From a virus: 24,951 nucleotides of DNA. Shown piece by piece: positions 1 to 5,849 of the stretch (positions within the stretch are counted from its first letter, which is position 1; every line of letters starts with the position of its first letter). The position numbers and the translations under genes were made by a program. The notes under the pieces are model-generated. The model was not told where the DNA came from. It made no database searches and saw nothing but the letters and a program-made list of their open reading frames with translations. Location of the stretch: the IMG/VR virus record IMGVR_UViG_3300026483_000035, positions 1 to 24,951 of that record, one strand, 5' to 3'.

Positions 1-384
1 AGAAGTGCAGCTCAGTCGAGATTGAGATGGTTATGGGCTGGACAGGCGGCAAAGGATTTAGCTGGTGTAGGTAAGGGCCGGAATAAAGAGCAGTGGAATT
101 TATATTGGAAGCATCGTTTTATGAAGCCGTTGCTAATTGCACAGGATGAGGATTATGCTATGTTCTTTGAAGACTATGATGACCATTGCGAGTTAATTAA
201 AGATCATCCTGCTGTACTCCAGCAATATCAAACTCACTTCTGGGAGCTTATAGCTCAAACTGAAAAGATGAATATAAAAACGTTTGGTGAATTTTTAGAC
301 ACAATAGATAGGTTCATGCTGCATGAATATGGTTTAAGACTAGATACGCCAGCAGACCTTAAATATATAATTAACGGGGAATAG
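1..384 (+). CDS. NinB-like recombination protein, 5'-truncated
   Basis: The reading frame is open from base 1, so this is the C-terminal part of a gene that starts upstream; a TTG at 22 is an internal codon, not a convincing start. The visible 127 codons begin with RSAAQSRLRWLW, followed by a KEQWNLYWKHRFMKP segment and, near the end, TFGEFLDTIDRFMLHEYGLRL. The layout (RSxxQxxLxxLW, then W/F-rich helices, then a GEFLxxI helix) resembles phage NinB-type proteins, which assist recombination mediated by single-strand binding and annealing proteins. That is recognition by pattern, not a search. It lies first in a run of DNA-metabolism genes, which fits. It could also be an unrelated phage protein sharing the RSxxQ pattern. 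Confidence 0.45.
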   Translation, partial: RSAAQSRLRWLWAGQAAKDLAGVGKGRNKEQWNLYWKHRFMKPLLIAQDEDYAMFFEDYDDHCELIKDHPAVLQQYQTHFWELIAQTEKMNIKTFGEFLDTIDRFMLHEYGLRLDTPADLKYIINGE

Positions 385-386
385 AT

Positions 387-707
387 ATGATTAGTAATGA
401 AATAAAAGCAGAAGTGCTTTATAACTCTAAAAAGAAAAGTATGTGGACTTCGTACCTTCTAGGCGCGTTCTTAGGCGGTATAGGTGCTCACTACTTTTAT
501 CTTGGAAAAAAAGAGTTTGCGTTTATTATGATTGCCAACACTGTAATGATGGTGGCATCATCAGTGTCAGCTAATACCGGGATCGCCGCTGTCGGGGCGG
601 TTGTTTACTTTTTAGTGGTTGGTGGTAGCTTTGTTCATACCTATTACGCTTGCAACGCGGTCAATAAGCAGATTCAAGATGAATGTGCAATTCTGGCGGA
701 GAAATAA
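387..707 (+). CDS. TM2-domain small membrane protein
   Basis: A 106-aa protein. Residues about 17-45 carry the TM2 signature: a charged KKKS run, a hydrophobic segment with GAFLGGIGAHYFYLGK, then a second hydrophobic segment (FAFIMIANTVMMVASS). A further hydrophobic stretch at about 65-85 (IAAVGAVVYFLVVGGSFV) suggests a third membrane pass. The TM2 family is known from bacteria and eukaryotes, generally without a firm biochemical role; the short polar turn holding GxHxFYLGK is its hallmark. The protein should sit in the host inner membrane. Its position two bases after a recombination-like gene and before nucleotide-metabolism genes suggests early expression. Function in the phage is unknown. 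Confidence 0.75.
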   Translation: MISNEIKAEVLYNSKKKSMWTSYLLGAFLGGIGAHYFYLGKKEFAFIMIANTVMMVASSVSANTGIAAVGAVVYFLVVGGSFVHTYYACNAVNKQIQDECAILAEK

Positions 708-708
708 T

Positions 709-1029
709 ATGACAGGAATAAACGATATCACGCAAGAAGAATGGGATGAGATAGCAAGGCTGGCATTGGACGAGGAAAATGCGCTCGGCTCTGATGATAT
801 GGTAAACAACCCTGCTCACTATAATGAAGGTGAGATTGAAACTATTGACTACATTGTCGATGTGATGGGTGAATGGAATAGTATTCACTACTGTCACGGG
901 AACATCATCAAGTATTTAGGGACTCGACTATGGGCAAAAGGTAATCCGTTGCAGGATGCTCAGAAAGCCCGTTGGTATCTGAACAAGATGATTGAATTAA
1001 TGGAACAAACAGAAGGGGAACACTGGTGA
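709..1029 (+). CDS. DUF3310 family protein (phage nucleotide kinase-like)
   Basis: A 106-aa protein when started at the ATG at 709, two bases after the TM2 gene stop and preceded by a GGCGGAGA ribosome-binding sequence. The same frame is open to an earlier start at 619, but that would overlap the TM2 gene by about 90 bases. Residues 32-38 are VNNPAHY, followed by an E..TIDYI segment, then HGNIIKYLGTRLWAKG, and a C-terminal KARWYLNKMIELME helix. This is the full DUF3310 pattern (NPxHY, then GNxIKYL, then AxWYLxxLI). Members are common in tailed phages and are often labelled nucleotide kinase without strong proof. It overlaps the following MazG gene by four bases, so the two are probably translated together. 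Confidence 0.85.
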   Translation: MTGINDITQEEWDEIARLALDEENALGSDDMVNNPAHYNEGEIETIDYIVDVMGEWNSIHYCHGNIIKYLGTRLWAKGNPLQDAQKARWYLNKMIELMEQTEGEHW

Positions 1030-1340
1030 GATTAAATACATTAGAAATGCTTATCGAACGATGGGGCCATGAAAAAGGCATCCTTCCGTATGCTGTACCT
1101 ACAGCTCAACTTGAAAAGACTGAAGAAGAAGTAGCTGAACTACGTCAAGCTATCGAAGACCGGGATGTCGAGGAAATAGCAGATGCTATCGGAGACATCT
1201 TTGTGACCTTGGTTATGCAGACACGAGCATGGGGCTTGGACATGGAGACATGTGTTGAGCAAGCGTACCAAACAATCAGCAAGCGAACAGGTGTAATGGT
1301 TGATGGTAAGTTTGTTAAGGATGACGACAATGGGTGTTGA
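1026..1340 (+). CDS. MazG-like nucleotide pyrophosphohydrolase
   Basis: A 104-aa protein starting at a GTG that overlaps the stop of the DUF3310 gene (GTGA). The MazG fold signature is visible: EEEVAEL around residues 33-39 and EEIADAIGD around 49-57, the acidic residues that bind magnesium in all-alpha NTP pyrophosphohydrolases. MazG-type enzymes hydrolyse NTPs or dNTPs to the monophosphate and pyrophosphate. Phage versions are proposed to adjust the nucleotide pool or (p)ppGpp-like alarm signals. The length is that of a single-domain phage MazG. An internal ATG at 1047 could be an alternative start but would remove part of the first helix. The 3' end overlaps the next gene. Confidence 0.8.
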   Translation: MRLNTLEMLIERWGHEKGILPYAVPTAQLEKTEEEVAELRQAIEDRDVEEIADAIGDIFVTLVMQTRAWGLDMETCVEQAYQTISKRTGVMVDGKFVKDDDNGC

Positions 1341-1755
1341 GGTTCTGCTCGAACGGTTAGATAAGGTTAGAGCTAACGGTGGTGATACGTGGCGGGCGCA
1401 ATGCCCGTGCGGTCACGCATCGCCGGGTCAGATGTCAATAAAGCTCTTATCATCAGGAAGTATTTTAATTCATTGTCATGCAGGCCATTCTCCTGCGGAG
1501 ATTGTTGAAGCCATAGGTCTGAACATGAGCGACTTGTTCGAAAAGCCTCTGGACCAGCAAGTAAGGCCTTTATATATGGCGCAGGTTGAAAAGATCCAGC
1601 AGGGCAAGTTTAACGATAAAATAAAAAGCCATGATCTAAGACTAGACATGGTGGCGGACGCAAGAAGCCGAGGCATAAAGCTATCAGCAAAAGACCTTAA
1701 AACTGAGAGAGATGCTTGGATTGAGAAAAGAAAACTAAAACAATCATTGCAATAA
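1330..1755 (+). CDS. CHC2-type zinc-binding primase-like protein
   Basis: A 141-aa protein from the ATG at 1330, which has TAAGG nine bases upstream; in-frame starts at 1303 and 1321 are possible. It overlaps the MazG stop by 11 bases. Residues 25-53 contain CPCGH, then a strand-rich SIKLLSSGSILIHC segment and CHAGH, followed by PAEIVEAIGLNMSDLF. This is the layout of the CHC2 zinc-binding domain of DNA primases (C-x-C/H, strands, C-x-C/H, then a helix ending in the GL..DLF motif). No TOPRIM or helicase domain follows; the remaining 70 residues are charged and helical. It may be a stand-alone primase zinc module or a degenerate remnant acting with the helicase downstream. No polymerase domain is present to show activity. 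Confidence 0.65.
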   Translation: MGVEVLLERLDKVRANGGDTWRAQCPCGHASPGQMSIKLLSSGSILIHCHAGHSPAEIVEAIGLNMSDLFEKPLDQQVRPLYMAQVEKIQQGKFNDKIKSHDLRLDMVADARSRGIKLSAKDLKTERDAWIEKRKLKQSLQ

Positions 1756-1776
1756 CCTAAAATTATAGGTTAAAAT
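1747..1776 (+). promoter_or_regulatory. Candidate promoter with palindromic operator
   Basis: The 49-base gap before the HTH gene contains a perfect 7-bp inverted repeat, TAACCTA (1753-1759) and TAGGTTA (1766-1772), separated by six AT bases. It lies between a weak -35 candidate TTGCAA (1747-1752) and a -10 candidate TAAAAT (1771-1776), an 18-base spacer. This is the classic position for an operator that blocks RNA polymerase. The next gene encodes a small HTH protein, so autoregulation is a reasonable inference. A 7-bp stem with a 6-base loop could also act as an RNA hairpin, but no T-tract follows, so it is not an intrinsic terminator. Confidence 0.4.
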
Positions 1777-1804
1777 AAACAAAACTAACAAACGGAGAGG
1801 CAAA

Positions 1805-1993
1805 ATGTTACTAAGCAATAAAAAAGTTATGTCATTTATGAGAGCTGCAAATCACGCAGTTATACTCAGAGAAACAGGCCTAACATATCCTACGCTCAAA
1901 AGAATAATGAATGGCGGGTATGACGCATCAAGATTATCTACGCGAGAAAAGCTGTCCAGTTTTATAACTAAAGTACAGTCAGGTAAGTACTAA
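1805..1993 (+). CDS. Small XRE-like helix-turn-helix DNA-binding protein
   Basis: A 62-aa protein with a strong GGAGAGG ribosome-binding site just before the ATG. Residues about 17-53 read as a helix-turn-helix: AVILRETGLTYPTLKRIMNGG, followed by the TREKLSSFI helix typical of Cro/XRE-type regulators (the TGLSYPTLxxI pattern of the recognition helix). It is too short for a dimerisation or cleavage domain, so it looks Cro-like rather than a full CI repressor. It sits alone after an intergenic region with a palindrome and directly before the replication initiator, overlapping it by one base (TAATG). A role as a control protein for the replication operon is inferred from position. Confidence 0.6.
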   Translation: MLLSNKKVMSFMRAANHAVILRETGLTYPTLKRIMNGGYDASRLSTREKLSSFITKVQSGKY

Positions 1994-2586
1994 TGATTAT
2001 ACGAAGCCAAAAGCCAGAGCATAGCTTCACTATCGTCAGCAATCAAGTTATAGATGATGACAATTTAGATTGGAAGGATCTTGGCTTGTTGATCTACCTA
2101 CTGTCAAAACCTGATAACTGGCAGGTATCTTTGGCTCACCTAGCAAAGCAAAAGCGTACAGGTCAGGATGGTGTAGCGACAGCTATAAAAAACCTAAAAC
2201 AAGCAGGCTATATCAAAATGAAAAGGCACAGTACAGGTCACGTTGATTGGTACGTTTATGATAGGCCTCAAATTGATAGCCCTAAACTGGATAATCCTCA
2301 AAGGGAAAATAAGGCACTAACAAGTACTGATAATAAACAAGTACTGAATAATAACAATAGCAAGCGTTTTGTTAAGCCTTCTGTTGATGATGTTGCTGAG
2401 TATTGTCTATCGCGTCAAAACACAATAGATGCAGAAGTCTTTATTGATTATTACGAGAGTGTTGGTTGGACTGTTGGCAAATCGAAGATGAAGGACTGGA
2501 AGGCAGCTATAAGGACGTGGGAGAGAAGAAGGAAAGCAGAGGCCTCGCCTAGTGTTGACTTTGACCAGTACGAAGGTGTCTCATGA
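1993..2586 (+). CDS. O-like phage replication initiator (winged helix)
   Basis: A 197-aa protein with two conserved parts. Residues about 10-80 (FTIVSNQVIDD, LGLLIYLLSKPDNWQV, then a VATAIKNLKQAGYIKM winged-helix wing) match the N-terminal DNA-binding domain of phage replication proteins of the lambda O/DnaD-like type. Residues about 130-180 (VDDVAEYCLSR, FIDYYESVGWTVGK, MKDWKAAIRTWERR) match the short C-terminal domain found in the same proteins. The two are joined by a low-complexity N/K/Q/T linker at about 95-128. The DNA for that linker carries direct repeats, as lambda ori does inside gene O. The stop overlaps the helicase start (ATGA). The inferred role is to bind the origin and help recruit the helicase. 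Confidence 0.75.
   Translation: MIIRSQKPEHSFTIVSNQVIDDDNLDWKDLGLLIYLLSKPDNWQVSLAHLAKQKRTGQDGVATAIKNLKQAGYIKMKRHSTGHVDWYVYDRPQIDSPKLDNPQRENKALTSTDNKQVLNNNNSKRFVKPSVDDVAEYCLSRQNTIDAEVFIDYYESVGWTVGKSKMKDWKAAIRTWERRRKAEASPSVDFDQYEGVS
2286..2356 (+). other. Candidate replication origin: iteron-like repeats
   Basis: Within the linker part of the initiator gene, ACAAGTACTGA occurs exactly twice, at 2320-2330 and 2337-2347 (17-base period). Each copy is followed by an AT run (ATAATAA-like), and a weaker relative, ACTGGATAAT, lies at 2286-2295. The core AGTACT is self-complementary. The sequence just after the second repeat is AT-rich. An origin with iterons and an AT-rich unwinding element inside the initiator gene is the known arrangement in lambda-like phages. 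The repeats encode different amino acids in different frames, so they are not explained by a protein repeat. Confidence 0.45.
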
Positions 2587-3533
2587 AGACTTTAAATAGC
2601 ATCGACCTTCTGAAGGATCCTGAATACATAGAGTTTACCGGGGTGCAAGAAAGCCAAAACATACTGTCTGCAACTGAGCTTGCCGATGTAGCAGTCGAGT
2701 CGTTTAGTCAAGAGGATGCTAATACAGGCCTGAAACTGCCATTCCCTAAAACGCACGATGACTTTGCTTTAAGGCCCGGAGAGGTAACACTGTGGACCGG
2801 TATCAATGGCCACGGTAAGTCTCAAATACTAAACCAGATATGCGCGCTGACAATGCCTATAAGCAAATGGCTCATAGCTTCGCTAGAGATGCCTTTAAGG
2901 TCAACTGTAAACAGGATGGTAAAGCAGATGGGTGGATTGGCAAATCCATCAGAAGACTACATCCGCAAGTTGATCAAGAAAACGGATGGACAGGTTTGGC
3001 TTTACGATCAGATTGACACAGTTGAGTCTAGCAGGATTCTAGGTTTAGTCGATTACGCAGCAAACAAACTAGGTGTTAATCATATTATTATTGATTCACT
3101 TGTTAAATGTGGGCTAGGGCTTGATGACTACAATGCACAAAAGAATTTTGTTGATAGGCTTGCGTGGTCGGCAAGAAGAAATAACGTGCATATACATCTA
3201 GTTCACCATATCAGAAAGTCAGAAAGAGAAGGCAAGATGCCAGACAAGTTTGACGTTAAGGGTGCTGGAGAGATTGTTGACCTTGTGGATAACTTAGTTA
3301 TATTTCACAGGAACAAAGATAAAGAGGATCAGTGCAGGATTCTTACGGCCAAACATGACAAGACGGATAGTGATGTTAAGCAACTAAAGAAGCTAGAGGG
3401 CATCCCTGACAATGTTATCTACATTGCAAAGCAGCGTCACGGAACAGGAAAAGAAGGAAAGTATGGCGTTTATCACGAGCCAAACTCATTACAGTACCTT
3501 TCATCACCAAAAGCTAGGCCATTTAACTTATGA
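2583..3533 (+). CDS. DnaB-like replicative helicase (SF4 RecA-fold ATPase)
   Basis: A 316-aa protein. Walker A is GINGHGKS at residues 73-80, preceded by LRPGEVTLWTG, the usual lead-in for DnaB/gp4 family helicases. SLEMP at about 100-104 holds the catalytic glutamate, and Walker B is HIIIDS at 167-172. The H4-like segment HLVHHIRK at 205-212 and DVKGAGEIVDLVDNLVIFHR at 224-243 complete the SF4 pattern; in DnaB the latter region is KxSGxIxQDADxV. A full DnaB N-terminal domain or a gp4-type primase domain is missing: only about 60 residues precede the ATPase. It should unwind DNA 5' to 3' at the fork, loaded by or with the initiator encoded just upstream. Start and stop overlap neighbouring genes. 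Confidence 0.85.
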   Translation: MKTLNSIDLLKDPEYIEFTGVQESQNILSATELADVAVESFSQEDANTGLKLPFPKTHDDFALRPGEVTLWTGINGHGKSQILNQICALTMPISKWLIASLEMPLRSTVNRMVKQMGGLANPSEDYIRKLIKKTDGQVWLYDQIDTVESSRILGLVDYAANKLGVNHIIIDSLVKCGLGLDDYNAQKNFVDRLAWSARRNNVHIHLVHHIRKSEREGKMPDKFDVKGAGEIVDLVDNLVIFHRNKDKEDQCRILTAKHDKTDSDVKQLKKLEGIPDNVIYIAKQRHGTGKEGKYGVYHEPNSLQYLSSPKARPFNL

Positions 3534-3820
3534 GTAAAATCACTAAAAGCGCAAAAGGTGAAGACTGCACGGTCAGGCTTCCAGCGATATGCAACGGCAA
3601 TCCAGAGACAACAGTGTTCGCGCACATTAACGGTGGCGGAATGGGTAGAAAATACAGCGACCTGCACGGTGCTTATGCTTGCTCGGACTGTCATGCTTGG
3701 CTTGATGGTGGTTACGCAAACGATCCAAACGCAAACAGAGATAAAAGAGATTATGAGCATCTGTATGCAATGTTTAGGACGCAAATTAAACTGCTAGAGA
3801 AAGGGTTGGTGAAAATATGA
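3530..3820 (+). CDS. YbcO/DUF1364 family putative nuclease
   Basis: A 96-aa protein overlapping the helicase stop (ATGA). It shows the DUF1364 pattern: KGEDCTVRLPAICNGNPETTV, FAHINGGGMGRKYSDLHGAYACSDCHAWLDG, and a C-terminal RTQIKLLEKGLV helix. Conserved metal ligand candidates are C13, C21, H32, C51, C54 and H55. The family includes the YbcO protein of the E. coli DLP12 prophage and is regarded as an HNH-like nuclease of phage recombination regions (the lambda nin neighbourhood). Recombination or Holliday-junction-type processing is inferred from family and position. The protein is full length for the family. Confidence 0.8.
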   Translation: MSKITKSAKGEDCTVRLPAICNGNPETTVFAHINGGGMGRKYSDLHGAYACSDCHAWLDGGYANDPNANRDKRDYEHLYAMFRTQIKLLEKGLVKI

Positions 3821-3960
3821 AGACTACAAGTCCATGTTGCAAAGCGCCATTCTCACTGTTTGTTAGTTTGAACAAAAAGAAGTGCAGTGAGTGCGGGAAG
3901 TGGTATGAGTGGAAGCTAAACGAAAAACAAAAACCAATTTTTGATGGGAAGCACGAATGA
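3817..3960 (+). CDS. Small zinc-ribbon protein (47 aa)
   Basis: A short gene whose ATG overlaps the previous stop (ATGA) and whose stop overlaps the next start in the same way, so it fills the space exactly. The 47-aa product begins MKTTSPCCKAPFSLFVSL and continues KKKCSECGKWYEWKL. Two cysteine pairs (C7-C8 and C23/C26) separated by a strand-rich 14-residue segment form a rubredoxin-like zinc ribbon. The end, EKQKPIF, resembles a tail seen in other small phage zinc-ribbon proteins. Function is not known; such proteins are often accessory nucleic-acid or protein binders. The precise coupling to both neighbours is the main evidence that it is real. Confidence 0.65.
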   Translation: MKTTSPCCKAPFSLFVSLNKKKCSECGKWYEWKLNEKQKPIFDGKHE

Positions 3961-4229
3961 TAAGCAAAGAAAGAGTCCAGCAGTTATTCAATTACAATAG
4001 ACTGAATGGCGAAATAAGATGGAAAGTAAACTTCAATCCTAGAGCAAAGAAAGGTAGTGTAGCAGGCTATATTGATCAAAAAGGCTATCGACAGATAACT
4101 ATTTTAGGTAAAAAGTACACGGCACAAAAAATTGCATGGACATTTATAAACGGAAGGTATAAAGGCCGGATTCAAAATATAGATGGAAATATACTCAACA
4201 ATGCAATTCAAAACTTAAAAATTAAATAA
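3957..4229 (+). CDS. Degenerate HNH-endonuclease-like protein
   Basis: A 90-aa protein with the layout of phage HNH endonucleases: LFNYNRLNGEIRWK at the N-terminus, KKGSVAGYIDQKGYRQITILGKKYTAQKIAWTFINGRY in the middle, then the position of the catalytic motif. Active members usually have an AHRLAW histidine and a DHINGxxxDNR core. Here these read AQKIAW, and QNIDGNILNNAIQNL at about 73-87. The histidines and aspartates expected to bind metal are therefore absent, and the protein stops soon after. It is likely a catalytically dead remnant or a DNA-binding derivative. It overlaps the zinc-ribbon gene (ATGA) and is followed by a 39-base gap. Confidence 0.6.
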   Translation: MISKERVQQLFNYNRLNGEIRWKVNFNPRAKKGSVAGYIDQKGYRQITILGKKYTAQKIAWTFINGRYKGRIQNIDGNILNNAIQNLKIK

Positions 4230-4268
4230 ATGTTAATATACATAAGGTTATTAGCTAAGGTTTAGGTT
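4230..4268 (+). promoter_or_regulatory. Short gap with three AGGTT repeats
   Basis: This 39-base gap holds AGGTTA (4245-4250), AGGTTT (4258-4263) and AGGTTA (4264-4269); the last one overlaps the ATG of the next gene. The motif equals the right half of the palindrome at 1766-1772. AAGG within the repeats can serve as a ribosome-binding site, and TATACA at 4237-4242 is a weak -10 candidate. A regulatory role is possible but not shown. Confidence 0.25.
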
Positions 4269-5444
4269 ATGGATAAAAAAATCGAGTACATAAAGCTGTT
4301 GGATTTTTGCAAAACAGATCGACAGAGGCAGGTGGTGAACGCGCTGCACGAAGAAGGAAGTCAAAGGCTGGCAGGCATTTCACTAGGCATAAGCAAAAGC
4401 ACAGTGTCAACAGTGGTCGAAAGGTTACAGACAGTTGCGGCTAGACGAGGATGGTCGCCTGATCATGATATGACTAAGACAGTGCCTGAGGGGTTTCACC
4501 TTAAAGGTACATCAACGCTTTACGATAAAGAAGGGAAGCAAGTTTTACAGTGGTCAAAAACAAACATAGACCACAAAAGACAGCAAGAGTTAATGGAAGA
4601 AGCCATAAAAGCACTGGCAGAAGAAATACCAAAAGCAAAAAAAACGAAAGCACCTGAAGCATCACAAGAAAACCTTATAAACGTTTACACAATAACTGAC
4701 TATCATTTCGGAATGTTATCATGGGGCGAAGAAGCAGGTGAAGACTGGGACACGGATATAGCCGAGCAAACACTACTGGCATGGTTCTCACAGGCCATTA
4801 AATTGTCACCTGATACAAACAAAGCAGTGTTTGCCAACATAGGCGACTTTTTGCACTGGGATGGCTTTGATGCGGTAACGCCTGCCAGTAAGCACGTTCT
4901 GGATGCCGACACTAGGTTCCAAAAGCTGGTCAGAGTTGTTATTAGGGTTATCAGGCAAGTTGTTAGTATGCTTTTACATAAGCATCAAGAGCTTCACATA
5001 ATCATGGCTGATGCCAATCACGATCCAGCAAGCGGCGTATGGCTTAGAGAGTTCTTGAGTGCTTTTTACGACAACGAGCCGAGAATAACTGTCGACAACA
5101 CAGCAGATAGTTACTACTGCCATGTATTTGGTAAGGTCTCATTGTTCTGGCATCATGGTCACAAGAAGAAGCCAGAGAGTATTGACGATGTTTTTGTATC
5201 AAAGTTTAGGTCTGTCTTTGGCGATACCAAGTTTTCTTACGCGCACATGGGTCACATGCACCATGATAAGTTGCTAGAGACAAATCTTATGACAGTAGAG
5301 CAGCATCGAACACTAGCAGCAAACGATGCTTATGCTAGTAGAGGCGGCTGGATGAGCGGGAGAGGTGCAAAAGTTATAACCTATCATAGCAGCTACGGGG
5401 AAGTTAGCAGGGTATCTATTACACCTGACATGTTAAAGGGGTAG
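4269..5444 (+). CDS. Winged-helix plus metallophosphoesterase protein
   Basis: A 391-aa protein with two domains. Residues about 15-60 form a HTH (RQRQVVNALHEEGSQRLAG, ISKSTVSTVVERL). After a charged linker, residues about 138-390 carry calcineurin-like phosphoesterase motifs: DYH at 144-146, GDFLHWDG from 192, ANHDP at 249-253, WHHGH at 294-298 and GHMHHD at 328-333. These match the D-x-H, GD, NHE/D and GHxH metal-ligand motifs. Such enzymes include nucleases (SbcD/Mre11-like) and phosphodiesterases; the true substrate is not visible. Several podoviruses carry this fused arrangement among their replication and recombination genes. The HTH suggests DNA binding or self-regulation. The gene ends three bases before the next start. 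Confidence 0.75.
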   Translation: MDKKIEYIKLLDFCKTDRQRQVVNALHEEGSQRLAGISLGISKSTVSTVVERLQTVAARRGWSPDHDMTKTVPEGFHLKGTSTLYDKEGKQVLQWSKTNIDHKRQQELMEEAIKALAEEIPKAKKTKAPEASQENLINVYTITDYHFGMLSWGEEAGEDWDTDIAEQTLLAWFSQAIKLSPDTNKAVFANIGDFLHWDGFDAVTPASKHVLDADTRFQKLVRVVIRVIRQVVSMLLHKHQELHIIMADANHDPASGVWLREFLSAFYDNEPRITVDNTADSYYCHVFGKVSLFWHHGHKKKPESIDDVFVSKFRSVFGDTKFSYAHMGHMHHDKLLETNLMTVEQHRTLAANDAYASRGGWMSGRGAKVITYHSSYGEVSRVSITPDMLKG

Positions 5445-5447
5445 GCA

Positions 5448-5849
5448 ATGTTTAAGAGAAGCAAGTACGGGGCGAAAAAACACATCCTGACTATTGACGG
5501 TCAAGAAGAAAAGTTCGATTCAAAACTAGAAGCTGATAGGTATATGTTTTTGCTTGGCCAAGAATTTAGAGGAGAAATATCTGCGCTAAGCCGTCAGCCT
5601 AAGTTCACTCTGCAAGAAAAGTTTAAGGCTGGGAAGAAGTCAATAAGAGCAATTCATTATGTTGCTGACTTTATTTACACCAAAAACAATGAACAAGTTG
5701 TTGAAGACGCGAAAGGCTGGCGAACAACAGATTACAAGCTAAAGATGAAAATGTTTCTCAACACACATAAGCATTACAAGTTTGTTGAGGTTGAAAAGAA
5801 ACGTAAAGAATTTATAGAGGTGGAATATGAGCGTAGAGATTCAAATTGA
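5448..5849 (+). CDS. DUF1064 PD-(D/E)XK-like endonuclease
   Basis: A 133-aa protein with the DUF1064 pattern: KYGAKK at the N-terminus, FDSKLEADRY (E28), then ISALSRQPKFTLQEKF, YVADFIY (D74), VVEDAKGW (D87-x-K89) and YKLKMKMF. The E, D and D/E-x-K arrangement is that of the PD-(D/E)XK nuclease fold; family members in phages are usually predicted Holliday-junction resolvases or endonucleases. All the key residues are present, so it is probably active. Its position at the end of the recombination and nuclease cluster supports a role in resolving replication or recombination intermediates before packaging. The last 23 bases overlap the next gene. Confidence 0.75.
   Translation: MFKRSKYGAKKHILTIDGQEEKFDSKLEADRYMFLLGQEFRGEISALSRQPKFTLQEKFKAGKKSIRAIHYVADFIYTKNNEQVVEDAKGWRTTDYKLKMKMFLNTHKHYKFVEVEKKRKEFIEVEYERRDSN

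Noticed and set aside
619-708. Earlier start for the DUF3310 gene
   Set aside because: It would overlap the TM2 gene by about 90 bases; the ATG at 709 has a proper ribosome-binding site and gives the usual family length.
1300-1329. Earlier starts (TTG 1300, ATG 1303 and 1321) for the zinc-binding gene
   Set aside because: The ATG at 1330 has the better-spaced AAGG; the extra residues match nothing in the domain. ATG 1321 remains possible.
1753-1772. Intrinsic terminator at the palindrome before the HTH gene
   Set aside because: The stem is AT-rich and no T-tract follows on the + strand; an operator is more likely.
3558-3797. A 79-codon plus-strand frame inside the DUF1364 gene
   Set aside because: It lacks motifs and lies entirely within a well-supported gene in another frame.
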